Made by a program: the position numbers and the translations under genes. A DNA stretch of 64,000 nucleotides, taken from positions 137,408,351-137,472,350 of the forward strand of contig CP136062.1 in assembly GCA_032622095.1 (NCBI GenBank). Direction: 5' to 3'. Origin of the DNA: Siphonodentalium dalli. Its lineage: Eukaryota; Mollusca; Scaphopoda; Gadilida; Siphonodentaliidae. The notes beneath the pieces were generated by a model. That model made no database searches and was not told the DNA's origin. It saw only the letters and a list, made by a program, of their open reading frames with translations. Shown in pieces: positions 58,301 through 64,000 of this stretch (position 1 is the first letter of the stretch; every line of letters begins with the position of its first letter).

Positions 58301-60271
58301 TTTTTCATTTCTGTTATTTATAATTGGCATATCACAAACCAAAACTCAACATTATTGACATAATGTAAACTCCAATAAACGAAATTGAAATTCTCAACTG
58401 CACCTTTTATCGGGGTCGCACTATACAGCTCGACTCCGGGTCGCACTACAACTGTTAATGTGTCCCAATAATTAATATGCTATAAATAGAACCCCATACG
58501 CTATGGCAGCGCCCAGGCGAAACAAGAATGTGTACATTAGTATTCACGCGGCGCGCGTAATGACCATCAATTGTCACCAAACTACACCATAATAAATTGT
58601 CGCACCAACTGTTCCATCGCTACTGGGGTACGTGTGTCGTAACCAATAGCTCTCTTCTAGAGGTGAATATAAACAAGCATGCACATTTTCAGAAACAATT
58701 CTACAATGAATGTCATGTGGGCTGCAGTGTGTGCCGATGACTTAAAATATTAACTCGAAGATGGCTACTCGATTATGGAACGTTGATGTTTATACTTTAT
58801 TTGTATATGGTTCAGCCAAAGCCGTAATGTATAAATAAACATGCTCCAAACTCGATAAATATATTCACCATGAGAACATGCCAGGTTCAACATAGATAGA
58901 CAAGGACGTCTGGGCAGGGGCAGCTATCCGCCCTGACCTTCGCCAATAAAGAGCCCTACATATATATGTTGTATACGGAATGGCAAGAATTATCTTGGCA
59001 GGAACAGAAATGTTAATATATTGTCCCCGAGCAAAATTTGGACTATTCTGGCACTCTTTGTTATCGTTATCCTTGGTAAAATGTTGTTAAAACATTTGTC
59101 TTCTGTTCTCGCTTCCAGCGCACACAAGATAATGAGCTCGTGTGTTGGTTATATCTGCATTCCATATCTGGGATTTTTTTCTACCCGTTTTTGGAAAGTG
59201 TCCTGGGCCCTTTATTGATGAAAATTTGCACAATTGAGGCTTATAATTGGGAATGCATGGTTGTATCATATAAAACGGGCATTTTCATTGTAGTCAACAG
59301 TTTATTACATTTCTTGAAATGTTTATTCCTATTTAGTGCGACTGAAGCTAGGGGATTTGAAAATATTCACAAGGAGAAGAGATGTCAATTTTTTTTCTCA
59401 CAAAACAAGAGGCTTTCTGTGAATAGGGAATGTCGGGGTCAGAAATTTGGAAAATCATGACAATTTCCATATATAGGAACGGGAATGACACCAACATATT
59501 CCATAGACTATGTCCGCTGTGCACTAAAAGACATATTGGAGACGAACTGCACTACTTATTAGAATGTGAATGTTTATGTGAGGCCAGACATCGCCTCTTG
59601 CCTAGCAAATATACCAGCATAGAACATGCAACTATTGATATTTTAGATGACATTCTGAATTTGGAAGATGTGGCTTGTCTGCGCAGACTGATAAATCTTA
59701 AGTTAAATGATATTGACTAATATGCATTTAGTTGTTGTGGTTGTTGTTGTTGTTGTTGTTGTTGAATATAACGATGAAAATGGTACTGGCGATTGTGACG
59801 ACGAGTAGACGAAGACGTTAAGTGATGACAACGAAGACGGTGATGCTGATGACGACTGCCATGATGTTGATAATGATGACGATGAGGGAAGTTCGTTTAT
59901 ATATTGTACATATGCTGCAACATTCTCAATCTTTTGTATATATCTTCTAATTGTATCTCAATATCTATTTGATAAGAGAATAAACGTATTATCAGGAACA
60001 ATTTGAGACCGCTGTCGTTTTGTCTAATAAAATATAATTATACTTTATATACCTGCTATACTTTCCTTTTTTGTGAGCGCCTTATTCTGTTTATTATATT
60101 TCTCGAAGATGAGGATTTCGCCCTGGAGTTTGTTCACCTTGTCGTCTCTGCTCACAAATACGTAGTCACCACAAATGATGACGTCAGTCATCTCAGATTG
60201 GAATTCCTCCTTGTGGATGATAACCATGACTTCCGGGTTGGTGAAATCGATGATATGTATGAATCGGTCAC
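31252..60271 (-). CDS. MSP130-like / choice-of-anchor I protein gene, 5'-incomplete, 10 exons seen
   Basis: Ten exons join in order on the minus strand with every splice phase matching: 60271-60053, 57776-57587, 54175-54052, 49518-49404, 45639-45454, 44328-44266, 41535-41297, 37715-37492, 32092-31995 and 31307-31252. They give about 504 residues. Family hallmarks appear in order: VGSLPDM and VEGEP...DPQGGVVII (exon 2), DLEPEYI and AYVCLQ (3), ENNAIAEVDL (4), GVNLSPWPVYGMFQPDAI and ITANEGDGKEYDE (5), NGDGYDKLHVFGGRSFSI and DTRSDNK (7), GPEAEGLEV...VFVGIERPG and NNRD (8), SPNGKPLLLVAG (9). The family forms beta-propeller-like extracellular proteins. In sea urchins MSP130 is a surface glycoprotein of biomineralising cells, and metazoan copies have been attributed to transfer from bacteria. 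Three N-glycosylation sequons are visible (NCS, NVT, NST). The N-terminal exon(s) with signal peptide were not found up to 64,000. Introns carry many TEs. Confidence 0.9.
31388..31563 (+). mobile_element. Helitron-like non-autonomous element A (176 bp)
   Basis: The 5' end is A|TCTTGGAACTTC, followed by (CTGT)n. The 3' end has hairpin CCGAC-GAA-GTCGG about 7 nt before CTAG, followed by T. Host A|T insertion, 5' TC, and a 3' hairpin plus CTAG are Helitron signatures. It shares GACTCGAA..CTG..CCGATC and AATTTGGTATGT with element B. It lies in the last MSP130-like intron. Confidence 0.7.
31870..31960. repeat. Palindromic GTTCAGATAATAAGTTCAAC element
   Basis: GTTCAGATAATAAGTTCAA pairs with TTGAACTTATTATCTGAAC across a short AT spacer. 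The same half-site recurs near 14,950 (decayed), 18,570, 19,950, 21,290, 26,780, 28,050 and 40,970. This fits an old MITE family. Confidence 0.75.
31995..32092 (-). CDS. MSP130-like exon 9
   Basis: Acceptor TTGGCAG|GT and donor ACAC|GTGAGT. It encodes FISEAQSPNGKPLLLVAGNM, then CGSLSALEIKYT. This is the final propeller strand of the family (usual consensus SPNGKPLL.VANE.SGT). Confidence 0.92.
32215..33180. repeat. Three degenerate tandem units
   Basis: Units near 32,255, 32,795 and 33,020 share words such as CAGA(A/G)TCTACCTGTTTCCAG, TTAGTGG.AACAG and TTAAAGAGCGTTT. They are diverged in sequence and spacing. No coding capacity is seen. Confidence 0.5.
33615..34720. mobile_element. Inverted-repeat element with TTCGTGGCCACGAA subterminal palindromes (1.1 kb)
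   Basis: The left end TTTAGGACATGGGAAT and right end GTCCTAAA (with CCCATGCAT) are inverted. Next to each end lie several copies of the 14-bp palindrome TTCGTGGCCACGAA alternating with TAACTAA: four or so at 33,640-33,740 and three or four at 34,618-34,690. The interior (33,750-34,540) holds degenerate blocks with CACCCT/AGGGTG words and no recognisable gene. Confidence 0.7.
34721..37491. other. MSP130-like intron 8; repeat fragments
   Basis: No coding region is recognised. An imperfect tandem duplication of about 175 bp lies at 35,990-36,310 (TCTCCATAGGG, GTTAAATTTTGATC, CAACTGTAGCCA in both halves). Short palindromes built on CCTAATAT occur at 37,005-37,065. Confidence 0.5.
37492..37715 (-). 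CDS. MSP130-like exon 8
   Basis: Acceptor TTTACAG|GG and donor ATGAA|GTAAGT. It encodes GPEAEGLEVAEVFGKHVVFV, GIERPGLIAIYSYEDD and KWGDLFNNRDLSSVEPEDM. GPE.EGL and VG.ER are family signatures. Confidence 0.93.
37758..37850. repeat. Dispersed repeat pair with 42,088-42,180
   Basis: GGACCTTTCCACAGCT, ATCAAATAATTATT, AATCAGCGA and GTCACTTG/GTCGTTGG words are collinear in the two intronic copies. Their origin is unknown. Confidence 0.65.
38590..39560. repeat. Cluster of TTTGGTTC/GAACCAAA motifs in both orientations
   Basis: About fifteen copies of a GGTTC-type word, in both orientations, lie in two blocks (38,600-38,705 and 39,245-39,535) separated by unrelated DNA with a G-run of about 20 (38,923-38,943). 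The overlapping ORFs on both strands show no domain. Confidence 0.6.
40179..40847 (+). mobile_element. Helitron-like non-autonomous element B (669 bp)
   Basis: The 5' end is A|TCTATTATATATTTTGGAAC, then (CTGT)n. The 3' end is the hairpin CCCGGACGAAGTCGGGC about 8 nt before CTAG at 40844-40847. It encloses a 42-bp tandem repeat. It lies in MSP130-like intron 7. Confidence 0.7.
40257..40400. repeat. 42-bp tandem repeat, 3.4 copies
   Basis: Units at 40257-40298, 40299-40340 and 40341-40382, then a partial. Each starts near GCGGTGCGGC and ends AAGCGCAATTGCACT. Since 42 is a multiple of three, both strands read open as a 14-residue repeat; this is not evidence of coding. Confidence 0.9.
40919..41176. 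mobile_element. MITE with CCCTTTCTA-CACTAAA termini (258 bp)
   Basis: The left end CCCTTTCTACACTAAA and right end TTTAGTATAGAAAGGGC are inverted. TTAA follows on the right. An internal palindrome built on GTTCAGATAATAAGTTCAAC (40,970-41,027) links it to the dispersed half-sites listed at 31,870. Confidence 0.65.
41297..41535 (-). CDS. MSP130-like exon 7
   Basis: Acceptor TTATAG|GA and donor AACAAG|GTGATA. It encodes RLKFSTINGLNGNGDGYDKL, HVFGGRSFSIIRADTMEM, DSGRELEAAIAEHYPYLFN and TKDTRSDNK. The acceptor is five bases from the edge of a hairpin MITE (41,541-41,809), and the sequence before it has a poor pyrimidine tract. Confidence 0.92.
41541..41809 (+). mobile_element. Single-hairpin MITE (subfamily 2) at the exon 7 acceptor
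   Basis: Matches 19,264-19,560 and 27,433-27,710 from ATGTTATAACTC to AAAAATCGGAC, but lacks the last 15 or so bases and the TTAA seen in those copies. On the minus strand it makes up the final roughly 270 nt of the MSP130-like intron 6, ending five bases before exon 7. Confidence 0.8.
41709..41777 (+). repeat. 69-bp hairpin
   Basis: Intact hairpin with apical GCGACCTATGGTCGA, 235 nt upstream (in gene orientation, about 175-240 nt) of the exon 7 acceptor. Confidence 0.95.
42780..43375. other. Intron sequence with TE fragments
   Basis: A GTCATTTTGAGGTCATTCGGCC ... GCCATCTTGGATTT block at 43,050-43,120 is related to the foldback element at 61,904-63,053. G- and C-runs occur near 42,804 and 43,299. 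No gene is recognised. Confidence 0.5.
43405..43473 (+). repeat. 69-bp hairpin (left, copy 3)
   Basis: Identical in structure to 3704-3772. Confidence 0.95.
43618..43686 (+). repeat. 69-bp hairpin (right, copy 3)
   Basis: Identical in structure to 3917-3985. Confidence 0.95.
44266..44328 (-). CDS. MSP130-like exon 6 (63 nt)
   Basis: Acceptor TCTCCAG|GT and donor CTCG|GTAAGT. It encodes GKKFDFPIDMMEALNDDKKL. Too short to be seen as an ORF; it was found by phase and by its fit between the ANEGD and NGDGYD blocks. Confidence 0.88.
44667..45225. mobile_element. TIR element with TGGCTGCGGACACACGTA ends (copy 2, 559 bp)
   Basis: Ends TGGCTGCGGACACACGTA and CGTGTGTCCGCAGCCA, with the same inner TIR words as the element at 28,101. 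It lies in the MSP130-like intron 5 between exons 6 and 5. No transposase gene is recognised. Confidence 0.85.
45454..45639 (-). CDS. MSP130-like exon 5
   Basis: Acceptor GTTGCAG|GT and donor AATA|GTAAGT. It encodes VNLSPWPVYGMFQPDAIHYA, then GIGYIITANEGDGKEYDE and VVNSTYGGFNDAMKGKKL. It contains the near-invariant WPVYGM.QPDAI and ANEGD.REYD-type motifs. The open frame extends upstream into the intron, but those residues are not coding. Confidence 0.95.
45715..45950 (+). repeat. Fragment homologous to 50,995-51,228
   Basis: ACTCGACAACGACAATT, TACTCAACAGACTTTCAAA and GACTATAGAAACCAACAACA occur in the same order in both places. This copy keeps only one half of the TTAA-flanked element at 50,646. 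Confidence 0.75.
45955..47080. other. MSP130-like intron 4, left part; no gene recognised
   Basis: The stretch 45,960-46,055 has a relative at 25,085-25,200 (GACGGT.TGTGTTGTCA, then CCGGAGTGTTTCACATCACT). Otherwise unremarkable AT-rich sequence. Confidence 0.5.
47089..47606 (-). mobile_element. Helitron-like element C with 122-bp tandem core (518 bp)
   Basis: Read on minus, it starts A|TCTCATATATATTTTGAAGA, then a CTGT-type microsatellite. It ends with a GC-rich hairpin around AGCCCGGACAACGTCGGGCT about 7 nt before CTAG and a following T. A tandem core plus a CTGT/ACAG-type microsatellite recalls the bivalve 'pearl' elements, which are linked to Helitron/Helentron-like transposons; that assignment is inference. 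Confidence 0.7.
47131..47490. repeat. 122-bp tandem repeat, three units
   Basis: TTCAAGTCGATAGCTC recurs at 47134, 47256 and 47378, an exact 122-bp period, and each unit contains CTGCGCATGCGCGAAG. The third unit diverges at its end. It is the core of element C and much more GC-rich than its surroundings. Arg-rich ORFs here are repeat artefacts. Confidence 0.93.
47770..48095. repeat. Nested tandem repeat (GAAATAACGGAAATATTTGA units)
   Basis: Two blocks each start CTGAAGGGTAATAACTCTAT. Each block contains two units of about 36 bp (GAAATAACGGA.ATATTTGA, then AGAAGTGTTTTT). The same unit, partly inverted, occurs at 14,520-14,690. Confidence 0.85.
48590..49120 (+). other. Possible SINE/LINE 3' end
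   Basis: The stretch ends GGGCCTTGGGCCGAATAAAC and an ACTC-type microsatellite (49,098-49,116), a style of tail found on some invertebrate LINEs and SINEs. Two overlapping ORFs upstream (48,657-49,066) have no recognised domain. A low-confidence reading. Confidence 0.35.
49285..49380 (-). repeat. Degenerate hairpin-family relic next to the exon 4 donor
   Basis: TTCCAATGCATTTTATTATG, GCGGGTCTC and later CTTATATATGCAAGTCTCCC match arms of the hairpin family, but the palindrome is decayed. It lies within about 120 nt of the exon 4 donor at 49,403. Confidence 0.55.
49404..49518 (-). CDS. MSP130-like exon 4
   Basis: Acceptor ATCCACAG|GAG and donor GGAG|GTTAGT. It encodes ENNAIAEVDLIREEITHIYP and LGYKDWSKLEFDSSDKDG. 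A degenerate copy of the 69-bp hairpin family sits directly downstream of its donor (49,285-49,380). Confidence 0.92.
49560..50645. other. MSP130-like intron 3, right of exon 4; no gene
   Basis: AT-rich sequence with no coding signal and no clear repeat that I recognise. Confidence 0.5.
50646..51228. mobile_element. TTAA-flanked MITE with AGGGGTACTGTACGCCA ends (583 bp)
   Basis: Left AGGGGTACTGTACGCCA and right TGGCGTACAGTACCCCA are inverted with one mismatch. TTAA lies at 50642-50645 and 51229-51232. It is related to the 1.3 kb element at 13,554 and to the half copy at 45,715. Confidence 0.85.
51325..51451. repeat. Foldback hairpin, 127 bp
   Basis: Arms of about 53 bp (ATATCCACACTTTTTCAGTG ... 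GATGACAAAAC and its inverse) pair with few mismatches around a short centre. Confidence 0.9.
51475..51589. repeat. Small inverted-repeat element, 115 bp
   Basis: ACTTGCCTATG and CATAGGCAAGT form the ends. Inside, AGTGATATCCCACC pairs with TGATATCACTC-type words. It is directly adjacent to the 127-bp foldback. Confidence 0.7.
51893..53660. repeat. Minisatellite of 23-bp units, about 76 units
   Basis: The basic unit is TTAGTTATGATGTCTGTACCATA (type A), with TTAATTATGGTGACTGTACCATA (type B). Between about 52,270 and 52,680 they alternate A-B, giving a 46-bp higher-order unit. The left flank (51,950-52,255) and the last units (53,600-53,640) share a variant containing GCTATATGTTGGATCTTATG. A CACC-containing variant clusters at 52,745-52,940. 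It lies in MSP130-like intron 3. Confidence 0.97.
54052..54175 (-). CDS. MSP130-like exon 3
   Basis: Acceptor TCGCACAG|GG and donor CTCCAG|GTATGA. It encodes ADKLIAAGLRKSNPNVDL, then LEPEYIDFNEDYSAAYVCLQ, the conserved DLEPEYI block. It ends in phase 0. Confidence 0.92.
54204..54290 (-). repeat. 90-bp dispersed repeat (copy 3)
   Basis: Reverse orientation of 29,720-29,808, in MSP130-like intron 2, just 5' (in gene sense) of exon 3. Confidence 0.75.
54340..54482. mobile_element. Harbinger-type MITE, 143 bp, TAA target duplication
   Basis: GGGTCTATTCATATTGCACA and its inverse TGTGCAATATGAATAGACCC are the ends. TAA lies directly outside on both sides (54337-54339 and 54483-54485), as expected for PIF/Harbinger MITEs. 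The TIR differs from that of the 8.9 kb Harbinger at the left of the window. Confidence 0.85.
55128..55201. repeat. 37-bp tandem duplication, exact
   Basis: Two identical 37-bp units beginning GAGGAAAAATACTAAAATAC, at 55128-55164 and 55165-55201. Probably recent. Confidence 0.97.
55535..56033. mobile_element. MITE with about 110-bp inverted repeats (499 bp)
   Basis: Ends ATATGTTCCGCAAGTCATTC and GAATGACTTGCGGAACATAT. The inverted repeat continues inward past GCCACCCATAC and ATTCATCAAACGAATTCCA. The 80-codon ORF inside has no recognised domain. Confidence 0.85.
56034..57510. other. MSP130-like intron 2, no gene recognised
   Basis: Contains a fragment related to 23,440-23,560 (56,240-56,355). 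Otherwise unremarkable. Confidence 0.5.
57587..57776 (-). CDS. MSP130-like exon 2
   Basis: Acceptor CCATGCAG|TC and donor CCACA|GTGAGT. It encodes GSLPDMMKASSNCSIIVVAV, then EGEPYVANG and DPQGGVVIIRYDNVTV. Family members usually have NEGEP here; this gene has VEGEP. It ends with 2 nt (CA) of a Gln codon. Confidence 0.92.
57880..58260. repeat. Fragment related to the foldback element at 61.9 kb
   Basis: Repeated words CTAGTGGTCAC.CCGAAGATT, CATATGCAGTTTGG, GATATGGCCTGTGT and TCATGCAGAGA, in two or three tandem, diverged blocks, resemble the internal units of 61,904-63,053. Confidence 0.55.
58567..58647. repeat. One-ended fragment of the GGCTGCGGACACACGTAC element
   Basis: Matches about 80 bp of the right TIR of 28,101-28,777 (CAATTGTCACCAAACT, AATAAATTGTCGCACC, CCATCGCTACTG, TACGTGTGTC) with several substitutions. 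Confidence 0.75.
59430..59996 (+). pseudogene. LINE 3' remnant with C-terminal CPLC zinc-knuckle region
   Basis: The frame encodes FHRLCPLCTKRHIGDELHYL, then LEC and IEHATIDILDDILNLEDV. This CxxC...H...C block is found at the C-terminus of many LINE ORF2 proteins. It is followed by a (TTG)n run (59,731-59,766), GAT-rich sequence and AGAATAAACGTATTATC near 59,976. The reverse transcriptase is absent. In gene sense it lies inside the MSP130-like intron between exons 1 and 2, antisense to the gene. Confidence 0.7.
60053..60271 (-). CDS. MSP130-like exon 1 of those seen
   Basis: Acceptor ATATGCAG|GT and donor AGCAG|GTATAT. Coding begins with 2 nt of a split codon, then DRFIHIIDFTNPEVMVII, and ends with one G that completes Val of VGSLPDM in the next exon. 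It contains SEMTDVIICGDYVFVSRDDK, the family blade that precedes the VGSLPDM motif. An upstream exon must exist because the phase is open. Confidence 0.9.
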
Positions 60272-60299
60272 CTGCATATCGAAGACAAATATGATATTA

Positions 60300-61017
60300 A
60301 ACACTTTGGGGTCAAATTGAGTCCTATTGTGTCAACATCAATAGAATTCCAAGAAAGTTTTCACTTTAATCGGAAGACTGTTTAAATCACCCATTGTCCT
60401 TGCATCTGTCGGGGCGTTCGTGTGTTCGTCTCGGTGTATTTGGTATGTGAGCTTATTGGTTATTGGCACAGGTCACGTTCAAATGTGGGTGAGGTCTGCC
60501 CATTTTTTCCGGAATTACGGACCTTGTTGACTTAGAATATGCAGACTATTTTGGTTTCCGGGTGATAACTTTAGTTTTAATTATCTGATTGTTTTCAAAT
60601 TTGAATATGAATTGCTCACATGAAAATATAGGTCACGTTTTAATTTAGGTTTGATCCACGTATTGTTACCGGAGTTATGGGACTTATCGATTTTCGTGGC
60701 TTACGAAAGTAACTTTAGTTTTATAGACTTATAATTTGCTGATTATTCTTGTGTTTAATAAAATAAAACCTATGTGGGTTAACAAAATAGACAGTTGGTA
60801 TCAACGTATGATTCAATAAATGTTTCAGAATCAATGTTTCAATTCTAAAAATGCCACCGGCCAAATAAAGCTACTTTATCCGGGATAGGTTTGGCAACGG
60901 AAGCATTGAGAGACCGTCATTGGGATTTTTGCTATGCTGACTGCTGCTGAAAAAAATTCAATTCGTGTTAAAACTCATCTTTTGAATATCGATATATGGC
61001 CATCAAAATCTCATATC
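60300..61017. other. Upstream of the first MSP130-like exon seen; no exon found
   Basis: I searched the minus strand for the missing N-terminal exon (signal peptide, or the family blade before DRFIHIIDF) and found none here or further right. The stretch should be intronic if the gene continues beyond 64,000. Confidence 0.45.
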
Positions 61018-61019
61018 TA

Positions 61020-61152
61020 CGGTGGCTGATTTGCGACATACTCAATACATATATTATCTCGAGATCTCGAGATAATTATGTCGAGATCTCGAGATAATAT
61101 CTCGAGATATCGAGATAATATATATATTGAGTATGTCGCAAATCAGCCACCG
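61020..61152. mobile_element. Palindromic MITE with TA target sites (133 bp)
   Basis: Perfect 31-bp ends begin CGGTGGCTGATTTGCGACAT and are flanked by TA on both sides, as in Tc1/mariner-type insertions. The centre is made of repeated CTCGAGAT/ATCTCGAG words, so the whole element is nearly palindromic. Confidence 0.88.
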
Positions 61153-61903
61153 TACATATCAATTGGCTCATGGTTCAGCTCTGATTATTTTCTGCCACGG
61201 AAGACGCATGCACAGATGGTGGTTTGATGGTGTCAAATCGGACAGGACATCTTTAAGTGGAACATAGGCTCCAGGAAATTTTAAATATTTTTGTGTCGAT
61301 CTGACGTTGAATGTGAAATAGATGTTATTTCAGCAAGGTCAGATCAAGGCGAGGTATCAGGGTCGAAATGTCCGACCATGGGTGGCCTGATTAAGCTAAA
61401 ATGAACTCCATCAGTTACAACACTGGAGCTATAGTATGAATCGCATACAGTATTCAATGTCCACACGATATGTACACTCCCTTTGGCGAGTCCCTTTGAT
61501 GCACGTTAATTAATATTCTACAGTGTGTGACCTGTCCATAGACACCCATCGTTAAATATTAACCCAAGCTATTATCAAATTATGACATCATGTAAGCGTT
61601 GTGTGGTTTTCTAAGTTTACTTTCCTCTATTATCACGGACTCGGGTTTACATAGGATTTTTTTTTGCGATCCAAGTTTGTGACCTTTCATTATAAACAGT
61701 GGGATCATTATGTCTGTCTTTTCGCGACTGTTCTCCCAAACCCCTGGACCGGTTGCAACCAAATTTGGTGTGGTAACGCGGGGTATCACGCGGATAGTAT
61801 AACAGCGTTAGTTTGTCAAAATTTGGATTTAAAACAATCTATTTAATTAAAAAAAGAAATAGCATTGTTGAATTGAGCAAGGAATTCATTTAAATTAAAA
61901 CAA

Positions 61904-63053
61904 ATGAAAGTGTCAATGACACTGTAGCTCAATTTGGAAAGGGAATAATTTCATGTATTACAGTCAATGGAGTGATTAGAAATGTGGAAAGTTGAAAGGT
62001 CCAGTTATGCAAAGAGTAAAATCCAAGATGGCTACCGGCGACCACGTTTTAACGCCGAATGACCCCAAAATGACTCGGTCCCATCTACATGTCTATATTA
62101 ACTTCCACGACAAATTTCATGATTATCAGACGAACATTCCGGCCTGTAGTCTGTGCTAATGGATTGAATTTTGAAAACCAAGATGCCACTGGCGGCCATG
62201 TCTTTTTGCCGAATGACCCCAAAATGACTCGTTCGCATCTACATGTCAATGTCAACAGCCATGACAAATATCATAAACATCCGACAAAAGGTACGACATG
62301 TAGCCTGTACCAAAGGATTAAGTCATGCAAAGAGTAAAATCGAAGGTCGGATCATTATGAAATTTGTCATGGCTGTTGACATTGACATGTAGATGGAGAA
62401 CCAGTCATTTTGGGGTCATTCGGCAAACAAAAAAACAAGGCCGCCAGTGGCCATCTTGGATTTCAAAATTCAATCCATTAGCACGGGCTATAGGCCAAAC
62501 TGTTCGCCTGATCATCATGACATTTGTATGGATGTTAATATTGACATGTAGTCATTATGGGGTCATTCGGCCATAAAACATTGCCGTGGCAGCTAGCTTG
62601 GATTTTACTCATTTTACTCATTACTCAAAGTCGTAGCTTTGGTCCGATTATTATGAAATTTTTCATGGCTGCTAGCATTGACATGTAGATGGGAACGAGT
62701 CATGTTGGGGTATAAAACATGTCAGCTGGCAGTCATCTTGGATTTCACTCTTTGCATTAGGAAATTCTTTGGCACGCCCTACTGTCCACTTCCCTCAGCC
62801 GATCATCTCCAAACTTCATATTAATCTTGATATTGATCTACTAGATGGAAGTTATCAAATGTGTTTGAATTTCATTTGAAAACATAGCCGCCATTAACCA
62901 TCTTGGATTTTAATTTAATAAAATATCTCTTCATGTTGATAATCTAGTATTACTTAGACATTATAACTTTCCGCATTCCTAATCGCTCTATTGACTGTAA
63001 CACATGCAATTATTCCTTTTTCAAGTTGAGCTGCAGTGTCATTGACACTTTCA
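61904..63053. mobile_element. Foldback element with long imperfect inverted repeats (1.15 kb)
   Basis: Ends AATGAAAGTGTCAATGACAC (left region) and GTGTCATTGACACTTTCATT (right) are inverted. Pairing continues inward through GCTCAA, GGAATAATT.CATGT and TTACAGTCAAT. Each arm contains two or more units with CCAAGATGGC/GCCATCTTGG and CCGAATGACCCCAAAATGAC, pointing towards a centre near 62,345. No protein-coding gene is recognised; short ORFs are shared by the repeats. Confidence 0.8.
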
Positions 63054-63900
63054 TTATTAATGCAGATTACCACGGTAACATCAGAACCTTCATATATTCA
63101 CCAGCACATTGTTACGCGTCTGATCTCTATATATCTCAGTCATCAAATGTCGCCTTTGGTCGAACGATCATTATTGTTAGTCCACATTATGGCCACCTTG
63201 TCGGATGAAAGATATATATAATAGCCACGTGAAACAGGTATACATAAAGTTTGCATCATTCTGAATAACACACACATTGACACAATTCCTTTTAGAACAA
63301 CAAATATTCATGTCCCCAGGTATACATATTCTTACTTTGGGTGTGTCTTTCCAATGTATGTGTTTTACATATTTCTGTTCGCAAAATCTGCGAGGAAATG
63401 TCTCAGTTATCACTAGCATATATACATTCAGCATTATTGGGAACCGCCAATTCTGCCCTTTATGTCGATCATGGTACTTTCGAGACTCCAAAATAATGCT
63501 GCCATCACGCATTCTATCAGCTGGTCATGATCCAAACTGGGTCAAACAAACACCAACTTTAACTTTGCATTGGGTCGATGACCCCAGTTTTGCTATTTTT
63601 TAAAAACACTTTTCCGATTGTGTAACAATAAAGTCGGAGTTTATTGAATCCACACGACGAGTATGCGTGTTTACCCACAGTTATTATATGACCACGTTGA
63701 ACTGTTGAAGTACATACTTACACAATTCGAATAAATATAATGGGTCAAAGAATTTTAATTCAAATCCGTGTCTATAGCGATGGCAAACGTATTACAAAGG
63801 CAGTCGCAACATCTATGTTGCGAAAGTACGGTGACGGATTGCACCCGATGCCACCACCCACATTAATAACGACCAGCTGTATAAAGGTCGCACCTAAAGT
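63054..63900. other. No gene recognised
   Basis: Two overlapping ORFs of about 110 codons on opposite strands (63,177-63,603) have no recognisable domain and no splice or family support. Confidence 0.45.
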
Positions 63901-63901
63901 A

Positions 63902-64000
63902 CAGTAATGCCCTACATAATCGACTCCCCACATCAGAATTATGGGTAACTTTTCAGGATTTAGTCGGAAATATGGTTTGTTGCCATTCATCGGAAAGCTG
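63902..64000 (-). repeat. 90-bp dispersed repeat (copy 4), cut by the window edge
   Basis: Inverted relative to 29,720-29,808. It includes AGTAATGCCCTA and CAGGATTTAGTCGGAAATAT. The element continues past 64,000. Confidence 0.75.

Noticed and set aside
63177-63603. Overlapping ORFs of about 110 codons considered as the missing first exon of the MSP130-like gene
   Set aside because: The minus-strand frame lacks family motifs and a signal peptide, and no donor fits the open phase of the exon at 60271.
1-64000. tRNA, rRNA or other structured host RNA genes
   Set aside because: I looked for tRNA B-box-like words and clover-leaf arms and for rRNA blocks and saw none convincing. A covariance-model scan would be decisive.

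Overview
This 64 kb window is AT-rich metazoan nuclear DNA: one intron-rich host gene on the minus strand and many nested and decayed transposable elements. No prokaryotic gene organisation, rRNA, tRNA or CRISPR array is visible. The host gene is an MSP130-like (mesenchyme-specific cell surface glycoprotein, choice-of-anchor I type) gene. That family is known from molluscs, brachiopods, echinoderms and amphioxus. Together with the TE repertoire (two-gene Harbinger, TTAA-target MITEs, Helitron/'pearl'-like elements with tandem cores, a LINE), it suggests a marine invertebrate, most likely a mollusc or another lophotrochozoan. The species cannot be fixed from the sequence alone.

Region 1 (1-2,580) has no gene but carries seven dispersed copies of a 15-bp motif. 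Region 2 (2,588-11,464) is a Harbinger-type DNA transposon about 8.9 kb long. It has a broken transposase on the plus strand and an apparently intact two-exon Myb/SANT-like partner on the minus strand. A piggyBac-like MITE has inserted into the transposase at a TTAA. A second inverted-repeat element (about 6,570-10,479) sits inside it and carries remnants of a PIN/FEN-like, Cys-rich protein.

Region 3 (12,660-31,200) is repeat-rich. A direct segmental duplication (14,978-20,216 and 25,492-28,981) has been diversified by a 5'-truncated LINE in one copy and a TIR element in the other. Microsatellites and low-complexity GAT repeats follow.

Region 4 (31,252-60,271, minus strand) holds ten consecutive exons of the MSP130-like gene. 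All splice phases agree, giving about 504 residues. The 5' end (signal peptide and first blade) is missing and probably lies beyond the window. Its introns hold three Helitron-like elements, two TTAA-type MITE copies, foldback elements, a 1.75 kb minisatellite of 23-bp units and many smaller inverted repeats. One hairpin MITE abuts the 3' splice site of the seventh exon.

Region 5 (60,300-64,000) has a TA-flanked palindromic MITE, a 1.15 kb foldback element and a dispersed 90-bp repeat running off the right edge.

The best candidates for a second look are: the family of thirteen 69-bp hairpins that keeps one polar mismatch while its apical stem covaries; the MITE that may supply a splice acceptor; the nested element with a nuclease-like cargo gene; and the unexplained 15-mer cluster at the left edge.
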